In this document: positions 1 to 6,788 of the stretch, piece by piece
Layout: the number at the start of each line of letters is the position of its first letter
Position numbering within the stretch: position 1 is the stretch's first letter
NCBI GenBank assembly: GCA_002315815.1
Contig: DCIN01000048.1
Coordinates: 9,809 to 20,882 of the forward strand
Direction of reading: 5' to 3'
Source: Bacteroidales bacterium UBA1725
GTDB taxonomy: Bacteria; Bacteroidota; Bacteroidia; Bacteroidales; UBA932
Length of the DNA: 11,074 nucleotides
Translations under genes and position numbers: made by a program
The notes under the pieces: generated by a model
The model's database searches: none
What the model was told of the DNA's origin: nothing
The model's input: only the letters and a program-made list of their open reading frames with translations

Positions 1-33
1 CAGAACCAAGACCAGAACCAAGACCAGAACCAG
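1..33 (+). repeat. 12-bp in-frame tandem repeat in batC (QNQD units)
   Basis: The unit CAGAACCAAGAC occurs twice in perfect tandem (1-12, 13-24), followed by a partial third copy (25-33, CAGAACCAG). It encodes QNQD-QNQD-QNQ. The array may extend to the left of the window, so the copy number seen is a minimum. Confidence 0.85.
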
Positions 34-168
34 CAACCTCAGATTTCGAAGCAACAGGCCCAGCAGATGCTGAACGCAATCCAGGCCAAGGAAAAGGACA
101 CGCAGGACAAAGTTAAGGAAGAAATGGCCAAGGTATTGAAATCCAAACAGAAAGAAAAGAATTGGTAA
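1..168 (+). CDS. batC: BatC C-terminus (partial, start lies upstream)
   Basis: Reading frame 1 is open from the window edge to TAA at 166-168 and gives the last 55 residues of a protein. It is very rich in Gln, Asn and Lys. It opens with QNQD repeats, followed by a charged helical tail containing ISKQQAQQMLNAIQAKEKDTQDKVKEE in pieces and ending in KEKNW. A Q-rich linker followed by an 'ISKxxAxxML...KEKxTQxKVK...EKxW' tail is what I recall for the C-terminus of BatC, a periplasmic TPR protein of the Bacteroides aerotolerance operon. The expected TPR part would lie upstream and is not visible. The next gene begins on the last base of this stop codon and encodes BatD-BatE, which strongly supports the call. 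The fragment alone is low in complexity, so identity rests on tail pattern and context. Confidence 0.75.
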   Translation, partial: QNQDQNQDQNQQPQISKQQAQQMLNAIQAKEKDTQDKVKEEMAKVLKSKQKEKNW

Positions 169-2816
169 TGAAGAGAATTATTGCCGCATCAGCCTTGCTT
201 TTCTTGAGCTGCGGGGCTTTTGCCCAGACAAGCATAACGGTCAGAGTGGAGAATGTAGTAGCGGTGGACGAGCAGTTCAACGTATCATTCATAGTGGATG
301 GCGAAAATTCTCCATCATCTTTTGATTGGACTCCCGGAGATGATTTCCAGCTTGTCTGGGGTCCGCAGAAAGGAATGTCAAGTTCCGTTACCATCGTGAA
401 CGGAAACAGGACAAAGGTATCCCAAGTCAGCTACACCTATGTCCTGTTGCCGAAGAGGACGGGCAAATTCGAACTCCCTGCTGCATCAGCCACGGTCAAG
501 GGGAAACTGATTACTTCGCGTCGTGCCACCGTGGAGGTGGTATCAAGTAATCAGGGGACATCCCGGTCAGGCACATCCGCTTCGGGCAACCAGTACGGTC
601 AGAACGGACAAAATGATCAGGGCGGACAAAACGGTCAGGGCGGAGGCACTCAAGCGCAGCGCGGCACCGTTTCAGGAGAAGACCTCTATATGAAACTCAT
701 TTTCAGTAAGAGTACAGCAATGGTCGGGGAAAGTGTCACGGCCACGCTCAAACTCTACCAGAGAGTGAATATCGCCGGATTCGAAGACGCACGATTCCCC
801 AGCTTCACAGGATTCTGGAGTCAGGAGCAGCAGGCTCCCACCGACATCGTTTTCCAGAGGGAAAATGTCAATGGAATGATATACAACACCGCGGTGCTTA
901 GAAGTTGGAGGCTGATTCCACAACAGAGCGGAGACATCAGGATAGAACCGTCCGAACTGGTTTGTCTGGTGAATGTAAGGACTCCCAAAGCATCGACCGG
1001 AAGCATTTTTGACAGTTTCTTCCAAGAAGACTACCAGACAATACGCAAGCGAATCAAATCGGAAGAGATGACTCTGCACATCCAGCCCCTGCCGTCCGGA
1101 GCTCCCGATTCATTCGGAGGAGGTGTAGGCAAATTCACTATGAGCGTGAGCCTGTCCAAAGATTCGCTCAAGACCCACGACGCGGCCTCGCTCAAAGTCA
1201 CTGTCACCGGTACAGGAAACACTTCCCTTCTGGATGCACCCAAAATCACCCTTCCACCCGATTTTGAGCTTTATGATACCAAGACTACCGATGTACAGGG
1301 CGGCAAATGCTTTGAATTCCCCTTCATTCCCAGAAGTGCGGGAGAATTCAGCATTGAACCGGTGAAATACAGTTATTACGATATTTCCGCCAAAAAATAC
1401 GTCACCCTTGAAAGCGGCCCATTCCCCATCAAGGTGGAAAAGGGCAACGACAGTTTTGCTTCAGAAAGCGGCGGCACCCTCGTTCAGGGTGTCAACCGCA
1501 AGGATGTGCGTGACCTTGGCAGCGACATTAGATTCATCAGCACCAAACTGCCTTCCTTCACTCAGGCGGACAGGTTCTTCATAGGCTCTCCCTTGTTCAT
1601 TGTCATCTTTATTCTGATGGCGGTAATTGCAGCAGTTCTGTACTTTACATTCAGAAAAGTGGCTGCAATGCGGGCAGATGTAGCCGGCAGCAAGAACAGA
1701 AGCGCAACCAAAATGGCACGCAAGCGCCTGTCAAGGGCCGAATCCTATCTCGAAGACAATCTCTACACAGCATTCTACGAGGAACTGCACAAGACTCTTC
1801 TCGGCTTTGCATCCGACAAACTCACTATGGATGCCTCTGAGATGACGAAGGAGAACATCGCGGCTCGATTCATCGAAAGATTGGTGTCCGAATCCCTTGC
1901 CACGGAATTCGTATCGCTTCTGGATGCCTGCGAATTCGCCCGTTATTCTCCGGATTCCGGTCACGTGGCTATGAAGTCCCATTTCGACAGCGCTGTAACT
2001 GTCATTTCTTCAATAGATGAGAGTATGAAGAAAAAAACAAGGAATTCTCACGGAACTGCTGTCGCACTCCTGCTGCTTCTGCTCTTCCCTGTAGGTCTCA
2101 AATCCGCCGAACATACCAGTGCGGATTCCCTCTGGAACGCAGGGGTCAACGCATATTCTCAGGGACAATGGGAAGAAGCGACGGAGTCCTGGAATGCCAT
2201 ACTTGGAATGGGACTCGACAGCCCCGAACTGCAATGCAATCTGGGGAACGCCTGGTTCAAGGCAGGTGATTTGGCCAAAGCGATACTCGGCTATGAGAGA
2301 GCACTGATGCTCGATCCTTCCTGCAGTGACGCGGAATTCAATCTGAAATTCGCTCGTAATCAGGTACAGGACAAGATAGAGGAGATTCCTGACACATTCC
2401 TGCAGATGGTCTGGGACAAAATCTCCGGTCTTCTGTCTTCAGATATGTGGGCCATACTGGCTCTCGTTCTGTTCGCCGTCACTCTGGCGGCTCTCCTGAC
2501 ATTCCTTCTGTCAGGCACAAGTTCCCGCCGCAAGGCAGGGTTCATTACCGGAATATGTGGATTCGTTCTTCTGACACTGAGCCTCTGTTTCTCGTTCGGA
2601 CAGAAAAACGACTGCCTTAATGATGACGCTGCCATAGTGGTAAGCGCCGTGACATCTGTCAAGAGTTCACCCGATTCCGGCAATGGCAAGGACCTGTTCA
2701 TTCTGCACGAGGGTACCAAGGTGACAATTCTGGACGAAGTCGGTATCTGGCGCAACATCCAACTCGCAGACGGCCGTCAGGGATGGCTCAAATCGACAGA
2801 CATTGAAATCATCTGA
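168..2816 (+). CDS. batD-batE: BatD-BatE fusion, aerotolerance envelope protein
   Basis: An 882-residue protein. The start is ATG at 168, which overlaps the batC stop (TAATG) and yields a clear signal peptide (residues 1-19, cleavage near AFA|Q); a TTG two codons earlier would only add MV. Residues 20-470 are an extracytoplasmic beta-rich BatD region with a Gln/Asn/Gly-rich linker at about 126-166. A membrane segment follows at about 472-495, then a basic helical cytoplasmic part to 619. From Met620 the protein looks like BatE: MKKKTR plus a Leu-rich hydrophobic stretch (about 620-648), two TPR units (about 652-718), two membrane segments (about 760-783 and 792-811) separated by a basic loop (SSRRKAG), and an SH3-like domain (about 821-882). 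BatD and BatE are, as I recall, normally separate adjacent genes of roughly 600 and 250 residues; here they are one frame. The predicted role is scaffolding or interaction in the Bat complex at the inner membrane, linked to aerotolerance. No catalytic motif is visible. Confidence 0.85.
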   Translation: MKRIIAASALLFLSCGAFAQTSITVRVENVVAVDEQFNVSFIVDGENSPSSFDWTPGDDFQLVWGPQKGMSSSVTIVNGNRTKVSQVSYTYVLLPKRTGKFELPAASATVKGKLITSRRATVEVVSSNQGTSRSGTSASGNQYGQNGQNDQGGQNGQGGGTQAQRGTVSGEDLYMKLIFSKSTAMVGESVTATLKLYQRVNIAGFEDARFPSFTGFWSQEQQAPTDIVFQRENVNGMIYNTAVLRSWRLIPQQSGDIRIEPSELVCLVNVRTPKASTGSIFDSFFQEDYQTIRKRIKSEEMTLHIQPLPSGAPDSFGGGVGKFTMSVSLSKDSLKTHDAASLKVTVTGTGNTSLLDAPKITLPPDFELYDTKTTDVQGGKCFEFPFIPRSAGEFSIEPVKYSYYDISAKKYVTLESGPFPIKVEKGNDSFASESGGTLVQGVNRKDVRDLGSDIRFISTKLPSFTQADRFFIGSPLFIVIFILMAVIAAVLYFTFRKVAAMRADVAGSKNRSATKMARKRLSRAESYLEDNLYTAFYEELHKTLLGFASDKLTMDASEMTKENIAARFIERLVSESLATEFVSLLDACEFARYSPDSGHVAMKSHFDSAVTVISSIDESMKKKTRNSHGTAVALLLLLLFPVGLKSAEHTSADSLWNAGVNAYSQGQWEEATESWNAILGMGLDSPELQCNLGNAWFKAGDLAKAILGYERALMLDPSCSDAEFNLKFARNQVQDKIEEIPDTFLQMVWDKISGLLSSDMWAILALVLFAVTLAALLTFLLSGTSSRRKAGFITGICGFVLLTLSLCFSFGQKNDCLNDDAAIVVSAVTSVKSSPDSGNGKDLFILHEGTKVTILDEVGIWRNIQLADGRQGWLKSTDIEII

Positions 2817-4161
2817 TTCGTCGTACAAGTCTCTGGTGGAAGACCTTTTCAGGCGGCATCCGTCAGTGCAGAACTCAGGATTCCAATCCGCTTCCTACAA
2901 ACCCGGACTGGATGCTATGATTGCTTTCGCCGGAAGATTGGGCAATCCGGAAAGAAGGTTCCGCTCCGTTCACATTGCCGGCACAAACGGCAAAGGCTCA
3001 GTCAGTTCGATGCTGGCGGCTGCATTGTCGGCCAAAGGCTTGAAAGTGGGTCTGTACACTTCCCCGCATCTTGTCGATTTCCGCGAGAGAATGAAAATCG
3101 TTGAAGCAGGCAAGGCGGAAATGGTGTCCGAAGAATATGTCTGCAACTTTCTCGGCAGCGTGCAGACAGATGGCCTCTCCTTTTTTGAAATTACCACGGG
3201 GATGGCTTTCCGCTGGTTCGCAGACTGCGAGGTGGACATTGCCGTGATAGAGACCGGACTGGGAGGCAGGTTGGACAGCACCAATATCATCGTCCCACAA
3301 ATCAGCATCATCACAGGAATAGGACTCGACCACTGCGCACTTCTTGGATCTACCAAAGCTTTGATAGCCAGAGAAAAAGCCGGAATATTCAAGCCAGGAG
3401 TACCGGCCCTTGTGGCATCGCGCGACATCGAGACGGTGACCGTCTTCGAGAATGCTGCCGCAGAGGTTCATTGTCCTCTGTTCTTCGCAGAAGACTTGGT
3501 TCCCGGCACTCAGGAAGACTTGGTTCCCGGCACTCAGATTGACAAAAAATCTGATGACGTGGAGGCCGGAGTTCTGAAAGGCTTCGACCTCAGCGGCCCC
3601 TGTCAGGCGATGAATCTGCGTACAGTGCTGGCAGCGTTGCAACTGGAGGGTGTTGAGCCTGATTTCGAAGCCCTGTCACACACTGCGGCAATCACCTCAT
3701 TCCACGGTCGCTGGGAAAGGCTGAGCATCAGCCCGGAAGTGATATGTGACATAGGGCACAATCCCCAAGCACTGGAAATCAACTTCAGACAGCTCGAAAA
3801 ACTCGGGAGACCGCTTCTGATAGTCTATGGGATAATGGCCGACAAGGATCTTGATGCCATTGCCCCACTGATGCCGGACAAGGCTTCGTTTTTTCTGGCT
3901 GCCCCCTCCACGGAAAGGTCCCTGAGGGTCGAAGAACTCGAAACCAGACTTTCACGCTTGCGGCCGGATTTGAGCCTGCGTTCTTTCCCGTCAGTGAAGG
4001 ATGCGGTGGAAGCTGCTTTGAAGGCTGCGCTGGAGGCTGATATGAAGGCTGATATGAAGGCCCCACTTATCAATAAAGAAAACTCCCCCCTTGTATATAT
4101 CGGAGGGAGCACTTTCGTAGTGGCAGAAGCCATTCCTTTGTTCAGAAAGCCGCTGCTCTGA
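2803..4161 (+). CDS. folC: Bifunctional dihydrofolate synthase / folylpolyglutamate synthase
   Basis: A 452-residue Mur-ligase-type enzyme that joins L-glutamate to dihydropteroate or folates using ATP, in the cytoplasm. Visible motifs: P-loop GTNGKGS (60-66), SPHLVDFRER, the family signature ETGLGGRLDSTN (150-161), REKAGIFKPG with Lys192 at the position of the carbamylated lysine of FolC, HGRWERL, and CDIGHNP (Asp316, His319, Asn320) of the C-terminal glutamate ligase domain. No ATG fits the N-terminus: the frame opens at TTG 2803, which overlaps the batD-batE end by 14 nt. A later GTG at 2836 would cut into the helix that precedes the P-loop domain in homologues, so TTG is preferred. The length is slightly above the usual 420-430, partly because of two small in-frame duplications (residues 230-245 and 412-419). 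It is probably translated from the bat transcript by coupling. Confidence 0.93.
   Translation: MKSSDSSYKSLVEDLFRRHPSVQNSGFQSASYKPGLDAMIAFAGRLGNPERRFRSVHIAGTNGKGSVSSMLAAALSAKGLKVGLYTSPHLVDFRERMKIVEAGKAEMVSEEYVCNFLGSVQTDGLSFFEITTGMAFRWFADCEVDIAVIETGLGGRLDSTNIIVPQISIITGIGLDHCALLGSTKALIAREKAGIFKPGVPALVASRDIETVTVFENAAAEVHCPLFFAEDLVPGTQEDLVPGTQIDKKSDDVEAGVLKGFDLSGPCQAMNLRTVLAALQLEGVEPDFEALSHTAAITSFHGRWERLSISPEVICDIGHNPQALEINFRQLEKLGRPLLIVYGIMADKDLDAIAPLMPDKASFFLAAPSTERSLRVEELETRLSRLRPDLSLRSFPSVKDAVEAALKAALEADMKADMKAPLINKENSPLVYIGGSTFVVAEAIPLFRKPLL
3490..3537 (+). repeat. Perfect 24-bp in-frame tandem duplication in folC
   Basis: Two identical 24-bp copies (3490-3513 and 3514-3537) encode EDLVPGTQ twice (residues 230-237 and 238-245). 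They lie between the ATPase core motifs and the C-terminal ligase domain, where an insertion could be tolerated. The perfect nucleotide identity implies a recent duplication. Confidence 0.95.
4036..4059 (+). repeat. Perfect 12-bp in-frame tandem duplication near the folC 3' end
   Basis: GCTGATATGAAG occurs twice in tandem (4036-4047, 4048-4059), encoding ADMK twice (residues 412-419). It sits inside a wider Ala/Lys-rich stretch (AALKAALEADMKADMKA) that looks like older copies of a similar unit. Confidence 0.9.
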
Positions 4162-4200
4162 AATTGTTTCTCACAAGAATTGTGAAATTGTATCTCATAA
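4161..4200. repeat. Direct repeats and small hairpin at the folC/phoH convergent junction
   Basis: Two 16-nt direct repeats match at 14 of 16 positions: AAATTGTTTCTCACAA (4161-4176) and AAATTGTATCTCATAA (4185-4200). Between and within them TCACAA (4171-4176), GAA, TTGTGA (4180-4185) forms a 6-bp stem with a 3-nt loop. The pair spans the whole 33-nt gap and touches both stop codons. The stem is short and AT-rich and lacks a long T tract on either strand, so terminator function is possible but weakly supported. Confidence 0.5.
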
Positions 4201-5529
4201 CAATCTGGCGGCGAGATCCGAGAGGGCGCTGCGTTCTCCCTTGCGCAGATACACGTGCTGGAACAATTCCTGGCCGTCAAGTTTCTCTCCTATGTGGGAA
4301 AGACCGTTGGACCATCGGTCCAGATATGGTTGGTCTATCTGGAAGACATCACCGGTGAACACCATCTTTGTCCCCTCCCCCGCTCTGGTTATGATGGTCT
4401 TTATTTCGTGCGGCGTGAGATTCTGTGCCTCATCGATGATGAAATAGCATTTTCCGAGACTGCGTCCGCGAATATATGCAAGCGGCTCGATTATCAGTTT
4501 CTCCTGAGTCAGCATCCCCTCGATTTTGAGGGCTTCGCGTGAATTCGCCCTGAACTGTCCCTTGATTACATTCAGATTGTCCATCAGAGGCTGGAGGAAT
4601 GGACTCATCTTAGTCTTCTGGTCTCCTGGCAGGAAGCCTATATCCTGGTTGCCCAGTATCACTGTCGGGCGGGAAATGATTATCTGCTCGTAGTCCCGTT
4701 CCTGTTCAAGAGCGGCCGCCAGAGCCAGCAGAGTCTTTCCCGTACCGGCACCTCCGGTCAGGGATACAAGCGATACTTTCTGATTAAGCAGAGCGTCAAG
4801 TGCAAATTTCTGTTCGTCATTGCGGGCTCTGATGCCGAAAGCGGCCTTGGATTTCACCAGCACTATGCTGTCGCGCCGACTGTCAAAACGGGCGCAGACC
4901 AGTTCTTCCCCTGCTCCCTTCCATCTGAACTTGAAGAGTTGGTTGGGCTCAGGTCTGGTGCTCACCAGTTCCTGCCAGCGGACAGCAGTATCGGGACCGT
5001 AGCAGAGTCTCTGCAACAATGCGTCATCAACCGTGAGAATCTGGACCTCTTTCTGCGAATTCTCGAATCTGCTCTCGTCCACCCTGTCAGTGAGATAGTC
5101 CTGAACATTCATACCTACGGCCTTGGCCTTGAGCCTGAGGTTGACATCCTTGGAGACCAGAGCCACGAATGTGGACGGATTGTGGTCCCTAACCCACATC
5201 GCAGTGGACAGAATGCGGTGGTCCTGAATGTCGTCACTGAAGAGTCGGGCATATTCCGCACTGAAAGGATGGTTCGGTTCTATCTTTATGTTTCCCAAGC
5301 CTTTGCCTATAGGAATACCAGTCTGGGGGAAACTTGATTTTCCGGAAATTTTGTCTATGTCCCTCATAAAGCCACGGGCATTGAAAGACAGTGCGTCATT
5401 GCCCTTCTTGAATTTGTCCGCCTCTTCGATAACGGCTACGGGAATCACCAGATCATTCTCCTGGAAATGACGGATGGCATTGTGGTCGTGAAGGACCACG
5501 TTTGTGTCGAGAACAAAGATTTTTTTCAT
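4195..5529 (-). CDS. PhoH2-type protein: PIN nuclease domain fused to PhoH ATPase
   Basis: A 444-residue protein starting at an ATG (bases 5529-5527), with M-K-K-I-F-V-L-D-T-N at the N-terminus. Residues about 1-145 form a PIN domain: Asp8 in LDTN, an acidic cluster at Glu35/Glu36/Asp38, and a later SKDVNLR stretch, as in metal-dependent RNases. Residues about 235-444 form the PhoH ATPase: Walker A GGAGTGKT (259-266), RPTVILG, the GFLPGD...KM.PF..PL motif, Walker B FIIDEAQN (Asp366/Glu367), and TGDVFQID. This architecture matches PhoH2 proteins, for which RNA unwinding and cleavage have been shown in mycobacteria; in Bacteroidota it is a common chromosomal gene. No separate antitoxin ORF is evident upstream. 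It follows the PurL-like gene by 39 nt on the same strand, and I see no convincing promoter in the gap, so cotranscription is likely. Its 3' end faces folC. Confidence 0.92.
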   Translation of the reverse strand: MKKIFVLDTNVVLHDHNAIRHFQENDLVIPVAVIEEADKFKKGNDALSFNARGFMRDIDKISGKSSFPQTGIPIGKGLGNIKIEPNHPFSAEYARLFSDDIQDHRILSTAMWVRDHNPSTFVALVSKDVNLRLKAKAVGMNVQDYLTDRVDESRFENSQKEVQILTVDDALLQRLCYGPDTAVRWQELVSTRPEPNQLFKFRWKGAGEELVCARFDSRRDSIVLVKSKAAFGIRARNDEQKFALDALLNQKVSLVSLTGGAGTGKTLLALAAALEQERDYEQIIISRPTVILGNQDIGFLPGDQKTKMSPFLQPLMDNLNVIKGQFRANSREALKIEGMLTQEKLIIEPLAYIRGRSLGKCYFIIDEAQNLTPHEIKTIITRAGEGTKMVFTGDVFQIDQPYLDRWSNGLSHIGEKLDGQELFQHVYLRKGERSALSDLAARLL

Positions 5530-5568
5530 CAGTTAAGAATACAATCAGAAAATCGGTATATCAGTATG

Positions 5569-6693
5569 TCAGTCTTCGCCTTCGGCATTCTGCATCAGAG
5601 ATTCCAATATGGCTCTGATACCGGACTTGCCTGAACTGTCCACTTTGAGTCCACCTCCAGGAACAGGATGACCCAGAGGGAAATAGGCCACATCCTGAAG
5701 CAACAACTCGGCATCGAGATAGTCGAAGTCAATATCCCTTATCTGAATGAGTACGCCCGGGACTTCGGAGAAGAGCAGACGCACCGCATTGTACTCTGAA
5801 TATGAACTCATAAGACCGGAGAGGTCGAGCGTGATTCCGCAACCCCCGGATGTCATCCCGGAGACAGCTGCCATCAGTCCCCCTTCGGCGACGGTGACTC
5901 CGGACACCACAATCCTGTCCTCCACCAGTTCACGGAGTACTTCAAAGCAATCTATGAAATAGTCCGGATCGGCAACCTGGGGAGCCACATCCCCTCCAAG
6001 AGCGAGACTGCGGGATAGCAGTGAACCTCCGAGCCTGAAATCGCAGGTGGCGAAAGGCACATACACCAGCCAGCTCTGCGGGTCCGGGTCAAGCACTGCG
6101 GGACAGGCTCTCTTTTTCGCCGAAAGCACAGGATGTCTGGAACGGAAAGCTTCCCTCACGAAAATGTCTTCCATCTCGTCTGTATCCATCGACAGGCCGG
6201 GCTCGAAACTGACTGTGGTGCCGGCATCCTCGACAAGAGAGTAATGACTGATTCTGATGCCGAGGGAATCTATCAGGTCCGCCGCGCTCTGAACAGACTC
6301 ATAGAAGGCTGAAGCGGCCCCCACAGGGGCAAGGTTCCAATGCCATTCGGCCCTGATGCTGATATCCCCCAGCTTGAAACTGCCATCGAACCAGAGACTG
6401 TCCAGGATGGAGGAGAGGAGTTTGACACGTGTGCAGGTGCCGGAATATGCTGTACTGAAGTTTCTGTCTGAGCCAAGCACCAACGCAAGGTATTCGTCGG
6501 TCTTGCCGGAATCAAAGTCCATAGGCAGGATGACAGGGTCCAGAACCTCGTCAATAATGGAATCATCGCCATCATCGCCGGATAGTCCCGGGACAGCAGC
6601 TGTTTCGGACACGGAGTCAAGAATCTGCGCAGGGGTGAACTCCTGCGGGACACCGTCGATGATGTATTGGGAATACAGAGCCTGAGACCTCAT
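5569..6693 (-). CDS. Orphan AIR-synthase/PurL-like protein, function unknown
   Basis: A 374-residue protein if started at ATG 6693. A TTG at 6732 would add 13 residues but lies upstream of the likely promoter, so the ATG is preferred. The layout resembles one AIRS unit as found in PurL (FGAM synthase): an N-terminal part ending in a helix like 'PVGAASAFYESVQSAADLIDS', then RLGGSLLSRSL (Gly222-Ser224) matching the PurL 'GGS' region, then VTVAEGGLMAAVSGM (Glu270-Leu273) matching the PurL DxsdGGL helix, then DLSGL and LLFSEVPG (about 306-313), which match the PurL 'LFsEspg' segment. I see no glutaminase domain and no clear metal-binding DD loop, and real PurL is far longer (about 740 or about 1230 residues). 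It is probably a diverged paralogue that binds a nucleotide or metabolite or acts structurally; purine synthesis activity is not supported. No membrane segment or signal peptide is apparent. Confidence 0.7.
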   Translation of the reverse strand: MRSQALYSQYIIDGVPQEFTPAQILDSVSETAAVPGLSGDDGDDSIIDEVLDPVILPMDFDSGKTDEYLALVLGSDRNFSTAYSGTCTRVKLLSSILDSLWFDGSFKLGDISIRAEWHWNLAPVGAASAFYESVQSAADLIDSLGIRISHYSLVEDAGTTVSFEPGLSMDTDEMEDIFVREAFRSRHPVLSAKKRACPAVLDPDPQSWLVYVPFATCDFRLGGSLLSRSLALGGDVAPQVADPDYFIDCFEVLRELVEDRIVVSGVTVAEGGLMAAVSGMTSGGCGITLDLSGLMSSYSEYNAVRLLFSEVPGVLIQIRDIDFDYLDAELLLQDVAYFPLGHPVPGGGLKVDSSGKSGIRAILESLMQNAEGED

Positions 6694-6701
6694 ATACCTC
6701 A

Positions 6702-6733
6702 CAAATATAAGTATATTTTTCCGTCCGTTCAAC
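6702..6733 (-). promoter_or_regulatory. Bacteroidota-type promoter for the PurL-like gene
   Basis: On the minus strand, TATATTTG (6709 to 6702) matches the Bacteroidota -7 consensus TAnnTTTG exactly. A GTTG at 6733-6730, 20 nt upstream, fits the -33 TTTG element at three of four bases. The transcript would begin only a few bases before ATG 6693, leaving a very short leader. This position excludes the TTG at 6732 as the start. Confidence 0.65.
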
Positions 6734-6742
6734 CGCCTTGAT

Positions 6743-6774
6743 TTTGAAATAAAATGACTAAATTTGTAGCTTTG
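6743..6774 (+). promoter_or_regulatory. Bacteroidota-type promoter for the exbB operon, with doubled -7 box
   Basis: TTTG (6743-6746), 20 nt of spacer, and TAGCTTTG (6767-6774) match the -33 and -7 consensus fully. A second perfect -7 box, TAAATTTG (6759-6766), lies directly against the first, with CTTG at 6737-6740 placed 18 nt upstream. Transcription would start near 6780, just before the exbB ATG at 6789. Confidence 0.7.
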
Positions 6775-6788
6775 TAATTCGTTGAGAT

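Noticed and set aside
162..167. TTG start two codons before the batD-batE ATG
   Set aside because: ATG 168 forms the TAATG overlap seen at other junctions here and starts the signal peptide directly.
204..226. Possible lipoprotein signal at Cys15 of BatD
   Set aside because: The residues before the Cys (FLS) fit a lipobox poorly, and a good signal peptidase I site (AFA before Gln20) follows.
2998..3642. 214-codon minus-strand ORF opposite folC
   Set aside because: The plus strand encodes clear FolC motifs here; the antisense translation has no family features.
5530..5568. Possible separate promoter for phoH in the 39-nt gap
   Set aside because: No TAnnTTTG box is found on the minus strand; TATTCTTA is only a weak partial match.
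6694..6732. Upstream TTG start adding 13 residues to the PurL-like protein
   Set aside because: The predicted promoter -7 box (6709-6702) lies downstream of this TTG, and ATG 6693 gives a natural N-terminus.
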